Program-made: the position numbers and the translations under genes
DNA from: JBEKIK01 sp963838495
GTDB taxonomy: Bacteria > Planctomycetota > Planctomycetia > Pirellulales > Thermoguttaceae
Assembly (NCBI GenBank): GCA_963838495.1
Contig: CAWIRC010000001.1
Span: forward strand, 3,224,001 to 3,288,000
Direction: 5' to 3'
Length of the DNA: 64,000 nucleotides
Notes under the pieces: generated by a model
Seen by the model: the letters and a program-made list of their open reading frames with translations, nothing else
What the model was told of the DNA's origin: nothing
Database searches by the model: none
Part shown: in pieces, positions 27,841-36,498 of the stretch
Numbering within the stretch: the stretch's first letter is position 1
Layout of the letters: every line of letters begins with the position of its first letter

Positions 27841-28980
27841 CACCTTTCTCCGGCAGCACCTTGCCGCTTTCAACAGTATCGATGGGCACACCGCTTTAAT
27901 CGTCTTAAACGCGTTTCTCCGGCACCAGCTTGCTGCTTTCCACAGTATCGGTGGGCACACCGCTTTAATCGCCGTAAACGCCCATGTAGGGAGAAGTCCG
28001 CGCAGCATCCTCGCCGCCTGGGCATTAAGTGGCATCCTTGCCGCCAGAGCATGGAGGTCCACGCCGCATTCCTTGATGAGCGTCGAACGCTGCGGTCCGT
28101 AAGCATATGCTTCAAGCCATCCTGAAACGCAGCCAGCCTGGTGGGGAGACATCCTCGAGGCAAGTTCGTTGAATCTCTCAGCGGCTAGGGCTACTTGGTC
28201 CGGGTAATTCTTCCGCAGCCATCGCGTCGTTTTTTGAGCTAGAACCATGTATCCGCAATTCACGTATTCTGGCCGAAAAGCGTCGCGAAACGGGTGCATG
28301 CGAACGAAGACCTCGGGCGAAGTCAGATAGCCAATAAGCCCGTGCTTGCTGAGAAACACGGGAAAGGTTCGGTCGTTGTCGAAGTTGTTTTTGGCGCTGA
28401 CAATGCGCGAGTACGCGTCCCACATCGCCGCTTTGCGCCCCACCACGCTCGAATAATGAAAACCGGTATTCAAAAGGCATGCCAGCATTACGCCGGCCGG
28501 ATCGAGGAGGCTAACCGGCTGAGAAAAATTACACCCCGACGCAAGCCAGCTCAAAAAGTAACACTGGTTGAACCAACTGTAGCTTTGGGGTGCGTAGCTT
28601 TCCAGAAAAGACGAATACGTCGCGGCACAATGTTCGTTCGACTGCAGGACGTCAATCGCCGATTTCAGGTGTCCAGGAGCCCACCAATCGTCATCATGGA
28701 GAATGGCAACCAACGGACTTTCCACCAGATGCCAAATTGCCCCCAAGTGCATCAGTATCGGCACCGGGGGGCGCTGCTTCAGGTATGCCAGGGGAAGGTC
28801 GGGGAATTCGCGGCAGACGGCCTCGGATTCGTCGCTAGTGCTGTTTTCGGAAACGATGATTCTGGCAAGGGCAGAGCGCGCGGTTTGCCGCCGTATGGAC
28901 TCTAATGCGTCCCGGAGCATCGCGGGGCGGTTGCAAGTGCACAACATAACCGTCACACTCAGGGATTCAGCCGTGTTCAT
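27808..28980 (-). CDS. Glycosyltransferase family 2, tandem copy A
   Basis: A GT-A fold sugar transferase. SVTVMLCTCNRPAMLRDALESIRRQTARSALARIIVSENSTSDESEA is the nucleotide-binding start, and VAILHDDDWWAPGHL carries the DDD/DxD metal site. It is a close paralogue of the gene at 29550-30692. The C-terminus holds a tandem duplication of about 66 bases encoding AIKAVCPPILWKAASWCRR / TIKAVCPSILLKAARCCRR, present once in copy B. It is the last gene of the minus-strand polysaccharide cluster. Its donor and acceptor cannot be predicted. Confidence 0.88.
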   Translation of the reverse strand: MNTAESLSVTVMLCTCNRPAMLRDALESIRRQTARSALARIIVSENSTSDESEAVCREFPDLPLAYLKQRPPVPILMHLGAIWHLVESPLVAILHDDDWWAPGHLKSAIDVLQSNEHCAATYSSFLESYAPQSYSWFNQCYFLSWLASGCNFSQPVSLLDPAGVMLACLLNTGFHYSSVVGRKAAMWDAYSRIVSAKNNFDNDRTFPVFLSKHGLIGYLTSPEVFVRMHPFRDAFRPEYVNCGYMVLAQKTTRWLRKNYPDQVALAAERFNELASRMSPHQAGCVSGWLEAYAYGPQRSTLIKECGVDLHALAARMPLNAQAARMLRGLLPTWAFTAIKAVCPPILWKAASWCRRNAFKTIKAVCPSILLKAARCCRRKVFPSMPNSRLL

Positions 28981-29104
28981 GGATCCACCTTACACTGAGC
29001 AACAGGATTGACGAACCGCGACTCTGGCACGGCATAGCAGACGAGGTCCAGGATTTCGTGATGGGGGCGCAAGATAAATCGGTAGACGACCAATGCCTTC
29101 AAAT

Positions 29105-29395
29105 GTCATCATGGCTACCTTTGATCAGCAGGCCTCGCGATGCAGCCCGCCAGATCCCTTGCAAAAGTTTCAATCACCGGCTTCCGTCTGGGAACCATTA
29201 ATGTCGCAACCGACAGCGCGAGATGCAGTCCTTAATGGTCAACTGGACTCGACTCTCGCCTTGACCGGATAATTGGTCGGATCGTGTAATGTAAGCCAAG
29301 ACCGCCAACTGGTCAGCGATCCGAATCTGTTGCGGGCAATGCTCCTCGCGCTTTCGGCACCCGACGAAGGCCGTGAGCCTGATTTCCAATTACTC
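29105..29395 (-). pseudogene. Degenerate 3' fragment of a second AKR-ferredoxin gene
   Basis: It matches the 3' part of the intact-length copy at 30830-31090: VGCRKREEHCPQQIRIADQLAVLAYITRSDQLSGQGESRVQLTIKD against IGCRKCEEHCPQQIRIADELATLAYIMRSDQLPAQPEPQIPLTIKN. One cluster Cys has changed to Arg. The upstream aldo/keto reductase part is absent. It is the trailing end of the tandem duplication that produced glycosyltransferase copies A and B. Confidence 0.85.
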
Positions 29396-29549
29396 TCCGC
29401 ACAACCTTCAACCTCAATGAGATTGAAACTTAAAGGCTTACAGGACCAACGCCACATCAAGTTATCCGGAGAACACGGGACCAATTCAAATTTGTAACGC
29501 TAACCGTGCATTATAACCAAATTCGCAAGGTTTTCATATTGGAGTGCGT

Positions 29550-30692
29550 TTAGCAATTCCTAATGGGGGCTGCCTCCTCCGCTTGCCACTGCTGGATCAA
29601 TCTCTTTTGCCAGCCGCCGCATATTTGCGAGTACAAATGCCGGGTGCAGTTCCAGAGAATCGGCGGGCAGACGGCTTTAATCCCGTTGAACGCCCATCCG
29701 GGGAGGATTCTGCGCGGGAGGCTGGCCGCCAGGGCGGCGCGCGGCACCCTAGCCGCCAGGGCATTGATGTCCACGCCGCATTCCTTGATAAGGGTCGAGC
29801 GCTGCGGTTCGTAGGCGCAACCCTCAATCCATCCCAAAACACAAGCGGCCTCGTGGGGAGGCACTTTTGCGGCGAGTTCGTTGAACCTGGCTGCGGCCAG
29901 GGCAACCTGGTCCGGGTAGGTATTCCGCAGCCAGCGGGTCATCTTTTGGGCCAGGACCATGTGTCCGCAATCCATATAATCCGGGCTAAAGGCGTCGCGC
30001 GACGGGTGCAGGCGCACGAAGACCTCGGGCGAGGTCAGGTAGCCGATGAGTCCGTGTTTGCTGAGAAAGACGGGAAAGGTGCGGTCGTTGTCGAAGGCGT
30101 TGCCCGTCTGGACGACGGACGAATAGGCGTCCCACATGGCCTCTTTGCGCCCCACCACGGTCGAATAATGAAAGCCGGCGTTCAAAAGGCAGGCCAGCAT
30201 AACGCCGGTCGGATCGAGGAAGCCGACCGATCGAGAGAAATCGCAGCCCAGCGCGAGCCAGCTCAAGAAGTAGCACTGGTTGAACCAGCCGTAGCTTTGC
30301 GGTCTGTAGCTTTCCAGAAAAGAGGAATAGGTGGCGGCACAACGTTCGTTCGATTGCAGGGCGTCGATTGCGGATTTCAGGTGTCCCGGGGCCCACCAAT
30401 CGTCGTCATGGAGAATGGCGACCAGCGGGCTTTCCACCAGGCGCCACATTGCGCCCAAGTGACTGAGAATCGGCACCGGGGGGCGCTGCTTCAGGTATGC
30501 CAGGGGAAGGTCGGGGAATTCGCGGCAGACGGCCTCGGACTGGTCGTTGAGGCTGTTTTCGGAAACGACGATTCTGGCGAGGGCCGAGCGTGCGGTTTGC
30601 CGTTGTAGGGATTGCAAGGCATCCCGGAGCATGGCGGGGCGATTGCAGGTGCACAACATAACCGTCACAGTCAGGGATTTGGTATTGTTCAT
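29550..30692 (-). CDS. Glycosyltransferase family 2, tandem copy B
   Basis: A 380-residue paralogue of copy A with the same landmarks (TVTVMLCTCNRPAMLRDALQSLQRQTARSALARIVVSEN; LHDDDWWAPGHLKSAIDALQSNE; GLIGYLTSPEVFVRLHPSRDAF). The two diverge mainly at the C-terminus, where B ends in NCTRHLYSQICGGWQKRLIQQWQAEEAAPIRNC. It follows the AKR-ferredoxin gene by 117 bases. Having both copies intact suggests that both are used, perhaps for successive sugars, but that is a guess. Confidence 0.88.
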   Translation of the reverse strand: MNNTKSLTVTVMLCTCNRPAMLRDALQSLQRQTARSALARIVVSENSLNDQSEAVCREFPDLPLAYLKQRPPVPILSHLGAMWRLVESPLVAILHDDDWWAPGHLKSAIDALQSNERCAATYSSFLESYRPQSYGWFNQCYFLSWLALGCDFSRSVGFLDPTGVMLACLLNAGFHYSTVVGRKEAMWDAYSSVVQTGNAFDNDRTFPVFLSKHGLIGYLTSPEVFVRLHPSRDAFSPDYMDCGHMVLAQKMTRWLRNTYPDQVALAAARFNELAAKVPPHEAACVLGWIEGCAYEPQRSTLIKECGVDINALAARVPRAALAASLPRRILPGWAFNGIKAVCPPILWNCTRHLYSQICGGWQKRLIQQWQAEEAAPIRNC

Positions 30693-30809
30693 GAATCTGA
30701 CTCACAGCGGACAAGAAGATTGACGAGCCGCGGCCGCGGCGCGGCATAGGGGTCGAGATCCGGCATCTTTTGATGGAAAGCGGGATAAATCGGCGGACGA
30801 TTAATGCAG

Positions 30810-32183
30810 TCAAGCGTGGCCATGGCTACCTTTGACCGGCAGGCAACGCGAGGTTGCCCGCCAGACCCCTTTTAAAAGTTGAAATTGCCGGCTTCCGTTG
30901 GGGAACCATCTGTTTCGCCAGCGGCTGCGCAAGACAAGGTTCTTAATGGTCAAGGGGATTTGGGGCTCGGGCTGAGCGGGTAATTGGTCGGATCGCATGA
31001 TGTATGCCAAGGTTGCCAGCTCATCGGCGATGCGGATTTGTTGCGGACAGTGCTCCTCGCACTTCCGGCAACCGATGCAGGCCGAGGCGCGATCGCTCTC
31101 GCTCATATCCCAGAGACTCCTTAAGACCGAAAAATGCTGTCCCAACGTAGGCACCGAGATCGAATTGACCCGAAGCAGTTTGCTTCGCTTTTCGATTCCA
31201 AGCTCGGTTGCCAGGAAATTGAGCAACTCCAGGTTATAGGGGATGGGAATTCCCTTGGGGCAATAGGTTTTGCAGTATCCGCAGCCGGTGCAACGCACAA
31301 CTTGCTGCCTCCTCAAGTCGGCGGTCACCCGGTCGTATTGCTGCGCGAGTTCTTCGGTCATTTCAAAACTTTCAAGTCTATTGGCGGTAGCGACATTCTG
31401 AACTACCTGTTCGAGTCAACTCATACCCGATAACGTCACGGAGACGCCAGGATTTGAAAAAACCCAGAGCAGGGCCTTCATTGCGGGAGGACCGTCAATT
31501 TTCACTTGTTCCAGTGACGCGTGCCATCGTTTTGGCAGTTTGTCGCCTAGCATTCCGCCGCGCAACGGCTCCATGACCGCAACACCGTACCTTGCGGCTT
31601 GGGCGCTGGCGATCACATCCTCCGCACTCTGCAAGTTTCGATCGAGGTAGTTGTACTGTTTGATGACCAGCTTGAAGCGGTCATATTGTTTCAAGATAGC
31701 CGGCGAATTTATGTCATGTGAAGAGAAACCAACATGCCTCACTCGACCGTCGGCGAGGATACGTTCGAAGAACTTCAGGAGCCCCAAACGCTTCAACTTT
31801 TCCCAGCGCTCGACGTTCAACATGTGCAACAGATAGAAATCCACGTATTCAGTCTGGAGGCGCTGGAGGCTTTCGTTGAGCAATCGCTGCATGTCGTCCG
31901 CTGTATTGACCATCCATGTGGGGAGCTTGGTGCATAGGATCATCTTGCTTCGCGCGCCGCGGGCACGGTGAAATTCTCCCAGGAACCGCTCGCTGTCGCC
32001 GCCATGATATATATAAGACGTATCGAAGAAGTTAACGCCGTGTTCCAACGCGTAGTCGAACATTTTTCCCGCCGCTTGTCTATCGATAATGTCGTCGTTG
32101 CCGCCTACATTTGGAAGCCGGAAGCCGCCGCACCCCAGTATAGAGGTTTCGATACCAGTGTCTCCAATTTTCCGGTACTTCAT
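30810..32183 (-). CDS. Aldo/keto reductase with C-terminal 2x[4Fe-4S] ferredoxin domain, in-frame TGA
   Basis: An oxidoreductase of the COG1453 type. The AKR barrel starts MKYRKIGDTGIETSILGCGGFRLP and has NFFDTSYIYHGGDSERFLGEF (catalytic Asp/Tyr) and ILCTKLPTW (Lys). The C-terminal domain carries two clusters (CTGCGYCKTYCPKG; CIGCRKCEEHCPQQI). The two parts lie in the same frame but are separated by a single TGA at 31418-31416: GVSVTLSGMS-stop-LEQVVQNVATANRLESFEMTEEL. Relatives read through this point as one chain. It may be a sequencing substitution, a recent nonsense mutation or recoding. Placement in the sugar cluster suggests sugar-nucleotide redox chemistry. Confidence 0.85.
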
Positions 32184-32317
32184 GTGTCTTTCCCCGTAAT
32201 AACATCAGCTTTTCGAAAGTAAAAAGCAGATTATGCAAATCAGCCCTCTAGGCATCATTTCGACTAATGTCGCATTAAGTCGTGGGCGGCGTGCCAGGCT
32301 TTGGCTGCCAAGGCGCG

Positions 32318-33511
32318 TCAACGGCTTCCACGCGGAAGAAGCCAGGGAACGCCATCGGCCATCCGTCGCGGGAACGTGGGGGCCGGCGGCGGGGGCGGCA
32401 GTCGTCGGAAGTTTTTCAGGACCGCCCTGGGATCGAAAGTCGTTTTCCCCTCCAGTTCGCGAATACGAGCCAGCACTCTATCGAAAAGTCGTCTGCCCGG
32501 CTCGATGATCGTAAAATAATGGAACAAATGGCCGACTTCCCACCCGAACTTCTTGAACATTACATACATATTCGCGTAGCCTTCGACCTCTTCATTATAG
32601 GTATGATGGGGTTGTGCTTTGGGACTTGTGTGGGCGAACTCCGACGGCGAGTCGGGATTTATATCAGGAACTATTTGCAGATGTTCAAAGTTCATCGTCA
32701 GTAGAACCACATGCGGTCTGACGGCCAGCATTGCGTGTACGAATCCCCGGACGTCGTCCGGATTGGAATTTTCCTGGAGAAAAATGTACTTCACTTGAAG
32801 CAAAGCGCCGGACTTTTCGGCAGCCACCGTGTACCTCGCGATATTTTCGATGACCTTGTCGAACTTATCGCTTCCATGGACGGCTTTGTAGGTGGCCGCG
32901 GTGCCGGCGTCAACCGAGATGTTGGTGCGGATTGGATTCCCACGAGCGATGTGCGAGTAGATGTCTTCGCTGAAGTGGTTTCCATTCGTGTACAGTTCGA
33001 CCTGGACTCCATTCGCATTGAAAAAGTCCATGAACTTGTTGAAGTCCTTGAACAGAGACGGCTCGCCGCCATTGAACAAGGCAAAGCAGTCTTTTGACAC
33101 CTTTCCGGCTTTCACGAATACATCAAGGTGTTTCAAGAGATCATACTGCGGCGGCACGAAATAATTTTGCTGCGTATAGTAACAAAAAGTGCAGCGGTTG
33201 TTACATATGGTGTAGTGTTGAACATCGGTGTACCTTAACTTGTCGAACGACACGTCCTCCATGTCTTTCTCGACCAGGAAACCGCATTTAAGGCATGGTA
33301 TGCCGCTTTGGGGGTCATTCGCCATCTCGAAAAGCTGTTTTCGTTTGGCAACAATCTCTTCCAAAGGCGGCACGCGGCCTTTTTTGATTTCCTCCAACTC
33401 AGCCCCTTCGTAATAGAAAGGAGCGAGGGCCGTGGACGAGCAACACGCGCCGATCCAATGAGGCCGGTATACTATTCCGCCTTCGATGAGCCAGCAGGAT
33501 TTGACTTTCAT
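32318..33511 (-). CDS. Radical SAM protein in the polysaccharide cluster
   Basis: A radical S-adenosylmethionine enzyme. The cluster-binding motif CNNRCTFC (CxxxCxxC) lies at about residues 103-110, counting from ATG 33511. Downstream are LFNGGEPSLFKDF (GGE motif) and VELYTNGNHFSEDI. An N-terminal pair of Cys pairs (GACCSS; IPCLKCGF) may bind a further metal centre. The open frame begins 15 codons earlier at 33556, but ATG 33511 (MKVKSCWLIEGG) has GGTGAT just upstream. Similar proteins sit beside NeuB-like genes and are often annotated for SPASM-type chemistry. The substrate is unknown. Confidence 0.85.
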   Translation of the reverse strand: MKVKSCWLIEGGIVYRPHWIGACCSSTALAPFYYEGAELEEIKKGRVPPLEEIVAKRKQLFEMANDPQSGIPCLKCGFLVEKDMEDVSFDKLRYTDVQHYTICNNRCTFCYYTQQNYFVPPQYDLLKHLDVFVKAGKVSKDCFALFNGGEPSLFKDFNKFMDFFNANGVQVELYTNGNHFSEDIYSHIARGNPIRTNISVDAGTAATYKAVHGSDKFDKVIENIARYTVAAEKSGALLQVKYIFLQENSNPDDVRGFVHAMLAVRPHVVLLTMNFEHLQIVPDINPDSPSEFAHTSPKAQPHHTYNEEVEGYANMYVMFKKFGWEVGHLFHYFTIIEPGRRLFDRVLARIRELEGKTTFDPRAVLKNFRRLPPPPPAPTFPRRMADGVPWLLPRGSR

Positions 33512-33580
33512 AAGATCACCATATGATTGGAGTTTGAGTTCAGATTCTGCCCACACATCCCATTTGCGGCAGCATAACTA

Positions 33581-34726
33581 TTATGCGGCCCTGTGGATGC
33601 GGATTGTTTCCGGAGTCCGGGTTTCGGCTGGTTCCGGGTTGGCATCGATGCCGCGGTTGTAAATAAGTTCTTTAAGATCTTCGTTGTAAGCGTAGGGGCT
33701 GTCGATCATGTCGATCATAATGGGCGCGTCCTTTTGGCATTTTTCCAGCATCACCTCTCCGCGCATCAGCTCCCGGCAGGAGATTTGACCTTTTTGCAGG
33801 GGGATGGCGAGATAGACGTCGTCGTCGGCAAGGATGTGTCCTTGCGGCAGGTCCCTTTTTGCGTACACTCCGCGTACCAGGGCGTCGAGGTAGCGGATTT
33901 CGCGTTCCTGGGGAGTGCGTTTCTGGGTCGGGGGGGCCCCGCACATTTTCTGCGCCAAGCGGTAGGTCGAAAACCAGGCGCTGATCTGGTGCGGCAGGGA
34001 GCAGTAGGGCGAGACGGGGACCTGGTCCATCTCGATGTCGATATGCCGTTCGAAGCACCTGGCGCCTTTGGCGTAGGCTACGAACATCGAGGACGCCCAA
34101 TCGCGGTGCTCGTGGGTGGAGAGCCCGATCACGTGATTGGGATAGCGTTGGCGGAGGAAATCGATTTGGTTCAATTCCAATTCGGCGTCTTCGGTGGGGT
34201 AAAGCGAGACGCAGTGGTTGATGGCCAGGGGGATATGCCGGTTGTCGAAGAAGTTCACCAGGTCGTCGGTATCTTTGAGGGACGATCCGCCCGTGGAGGC
34301 GATTACGGGTTTTTTGGTTTTGGCGATTTCCTCGATGAGGCACCAGTCGTTGATGTCGGAGCTGGCGATTTTGAGGACTTGGATTCCCAGTTCCGCGCAA
34401 AAGGCGACGGACTGTTCGTCGAAGGGGGTGGCGGAGGTCAAGCAGCCGGATTGGCGGATCGCCTGAACGAGCACGGCGAAATCTTCGTGGGACATTTGCG
34501 TGTCGAGGGTTTTGGATACATAGCGGATGTCGCGGCGGCTGCGGAAGTTCTTGTGGATGAATGTATCCACGTCGCGGAGTTGGATTTTGACGGCGGCCTT
34601 TACATTATTGAAGCGTACGATTCTGCTGAAATCTTTGATGATTTTCAGCCCTCGATCGATTTTGCCCCAATGGTTATTGGCCATTTCCAGTATGAACAGT
34701 TCATCGAACACTTCACTGGCGATCAT
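33581..34726 (-). CDS. NeuB-family sialic-acid-type synthase with SAF domain
   Basis: Condenses phosphoenolpyruvate with an aldose to form a nonulosonate-like acid. The TIM-barrel part begins ELFILEMANNHWGKIDRGLKIIKDF. It contains CLTSATPFDEQSVAFCAELGIQVLKIASSDINDWCLIEEIA, KPVIASTGGSS, INHCVSLYPTEDAELELNQIDFLRQRYPNHVIGLSTHEH and ARCFERHIDIE, all typical. The C-terminal SAF/antifreeze-like domain follows (GVYAKRDLPQGHILADDDVYLAIPLQKGQIS). AGGAGG precedes ATG 34726. No NeuA-like cytidylyltransferase is present, so the product may not be a classical nonulosonic acid. Confidence 0.9.
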   Translation of the reverse strand: MIASEVFDELFILEMANNHWGKIDRGLKIIKDFSRIVRFNNVKAAVKIQLRDVDTFIHKNFRSRRDIRYVSKTLDTQMSHEDFAVLVQAIRQSGCLTSATPFDEQSVAFCAELGIQVLKIASSDINDWCLIEEIAKTKKPVIASTGGSSLKDTDDLVNFFDNRHIPLAINHCVSLYPTEDAELELNQIDFLRQRYPNHVIGLSTHEHRDWASSMFVAYAKGARCFERHIDIEMDQVPVSPYCSLPHQISAWFSTYRLAQKMCGAPPTQKRTPQEREIRYLDALVRGVYAKRDLPQGHILADDDVYLAIPLQKGQISCRELMRGEVMLEKCQKDAPIMIDMIDSPYAYNEDLKELIYNRGIDANPEPAETRTPETIRIHRAA

Positions 34727-34768
34727 AGGATCCTCCTGAAATCCGTTGCAAGCATGAGTGAATTGAAT

Positions 34769-35803
34769 GGTCTTGTCGAACTATTCATGCGTTCAGTACG
34801 TAAAACAAGGAGGAACCTAACAACACAAACGTCATGAAAGGAGTTTCGACATGGCCGGGACACGCAAAGGTACGTATAAAATAACAAATTGGAGAAAATA
34901 CAACGAGTCTCTCGTTAAGCGGGGGTCGATTACCTTCTGGTTTAACGAGGACACGATTGACAAATGGCATCACAACAATGCGAAACCCAAGGTTGGACAC
35001 CCTTTTGTCTTCAGCGATACGGCAATCGAGTGTATGCTCGTTTTGCGAGAGCTTTTTCAATTGCCCTATCGCCAAACGGAAGGATTGGGAAAATCGCTTG
35101 CCGAACTGATGGAAGTAATCATTGATATACCGGATTATACGTCGTTGGCCAAGCGAGCAGCGAAAATGGCTATATTGCTGGAAGTTAGAAAACATACCGG
35201 CCCGATCGACGTGGTTGTAGACAGCACCGGGCTTAAGGTTTTCGGCGAAGGCGAATGGAAAATGCGTAAGCATGGCAAAACGAAACGTCGTTTCTGGCGA
35301 AAGTTGCATTTGGCGATCAATCCGGATACGCATGAGATCGTGGCGGAAACCATGACGGAAAATAGTTGCGATGACGCCGGCCAAACGGACAACCTGTTGG
35401 ATCAAGTCCACTCGCCGGTTGAAAAATTGTATGGCGACGGAGCTTACGATCAACGAAAGGTTTACAGAACGTTGAAAAAACGCGGGATAAAGGCAATCAT
35501 CCCGCCGCGACGCAACGCGAAGATTTCGCGACACGGAAATTCTCGTGGCCGTCCTCTGGCACGGGACTTGGCGATTCGAGAAATCCGCCGCCACGGCCGC
35601 AGGCACTGGAAAGAGCGAGTCGGCTACCATCGCCGCAGCCTTTCGGAAACAGCCATGTATCGAATGAAATGTTGCTTCGGCGACCATTTGAAAAACCGTT
35701 TGATTCAAAATCAAAAAACAGAAACACGACTAAGATCTAAAATCCTTAACAAATACACCCACCTCGGACTTCCTTTGTTCGAGTGGAATTAGTCAACAAG
35801 ACC
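34769..35803 (+). mobile_element. IS5-family (IS903-like) insertion sequence, complete
   Basis: A 1035-base element. Imperfect inverted ends start GGTCTTGTCGAACTATTC at the left and GGTCTTGTTGACTAATTC (complement) at the right. It is flanked by a perfect 9-base direct repeat, GAATTGAAT, at 34760-34768 and 35804-35812, the target-duplication length of the IS903 group. The transposase is intact, so the insertion is recent. Removing it restores an overlapping HAD-neuB gene pair. Confidence 0.95.
34851..35792 (+). CDS. IS5-family DDE transposase
   Basis: A 313-residue transposase. The N-terminus (RKGTYKITNWRKYNESLVKRGSITFWF) is typical of the IS903 group. The DDE residues are recognisable: Asp in DVVVDSTGLKVFGEGEWK, Asp in KLYGDGAYDQRKVY and Glu in GYHRRSLSETAMYRMK. 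ATG 34851 lies close to AAAGGAG, and the frame stops 11 bases before the right end. It is complete and presumably active. Confidence 0.95.
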   Translation: MAGTRKGTYKITNWRKYNESLVKRGSITFWFNEDTIDKWHHNNAKPKVGHPFVFSDTAIECMLVLRELFQLPYRQTEGLGKSLAELMEVIIDIPDYTSLAKRAAKMAILLEVRKHTGPIDVVVDSTGLKVFGEGEWKMRKHGKTKRRFWRKLHLAINPDTHEIVAETMTENSCDDAGQTDNLLDQVHSPVEKLYGDGAYDQRKVYRTLKKRGIKAIIPPRRNAKISRHGNSRGRPLARDLAIREIRRHGRRHWKERVGYHRRSLSETAMYRMKCCFGDHLKNRLIQNQKTETRLRSKILNKYTHLGLPLFEWN

Positions 35804-36491
35804 GAATTGAATTGCAAGATGTAATAATTGGCACGTGGGAAAGGCCGACGGCGTCGGCCAATTGGCTCAATCGCGAGACGATCGTACAACAGCGTTTGCC
35901 GTTGGTCGCTGAAAGGGGGTCGCCGTACCCGTAGGTCGCGGCGGCGAAGGCGATGCCGACGGCGTCCGCGGCGGATCGGTCTTCCGGCGTATCGCCTACG
36001 AACAATGTTTCGTTTTCTTTTAAACGATGCCTGCGCAGGATGTGCGAGAGCATGTCTTGTTTTGACGAGAAGGGCGGGTTTCCCGAGTCGGGAGCGACGA
36101 CATCGCGAAAATATTCGTCGAGATGCAAATGTTCCAGGATGCGCGAAGCGGCGTGTTTTGGTTTGTTGGTTGCCACGAAGCAAGCGATTTTAGCGAGGGC
36201 CAAGTCGGCCAGCAAATTTTCCGCGCCGCGATAAGCCCGCGATAGTTTCCAACCCTTTGAATCGTAGCTTACGCGGAATTGCCGCTCGAGGGAGTCGAGC
36301 GAAACGGGGTCCGCATTGCCGAGGAGTTGCGCGAAGAGTCCGCGGATGGGGATGCCGATGGGAAGGCGGAGGGACGTCCAATCCCGGTCCGGAAAGACGG
36401 CGCGGAGGGCGGCTTGGGCGGAGAATTCGATTCCCGATCTGGAATCGATCAGCGTGCCGTCCAAGTCGAATATCAGGTTTCCGAATGACAT
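35793..36491 (-). CDS. HAD-superfamily phosphatase, C-terminus altered by IS insertion
   Basis: Phosphoglycolate-phosphatase-like HAD hydrolase. Motif I is LIFDLDGTLIDS, motif II lies in CFVATNKP, and motif III/IV in ETLFVGDTPEDRSAADAVG. In this cluster it probably dephosphorylates a sugar intermediate, such as the NeuB product. The last native codon is about Ile at 35805-35807. Three further codons (Arg-Ser-Cys) and the stop are contributed mainly by the IS end. Without the IS the gene would run HSCLQRISGGSYDRQ and stop 14 bases inside neuB. The lost tail lies outside the HAD core, so activity may survive. Confidence 0.88.
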   Translation of the reverse strand: MSFGNLIFDLDGTLIDSRSGIEFSAQAALRAVFPDRDWTSLRLPIGIPIRGLFAQLLGNADPVSLDSLERQFRVSYDSKGWKLSRAYRGAENLLADLALAKIACFVATNKPKHAASRILEHLHLDEYFRDVVAPDSGNPPFSSKQDMLSHILRRHRLKENETLFVGDTPEDRSAADAVGIAFAAATYGYGDPLSATNGKRCCTIVSRLSQLADAVGLSHVPIITSCNSIRSC

Positions 36492-36498
36492 AGGGATC

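Noticed and set aside
28294..28905. Plus-strand open frames opposite the glycosyltransferases (also 29544-30608)
   Set aside because: Antisense shadows of two conserved family-2 glycosyltransferases, preserved in both because the genes are duplicates.
33593..34837. 414-codon plus-strand frame opposite the NeuB-like gene
   Set aside because: Shadow of a conserved gene with complete family motifs; runs into the IS end.
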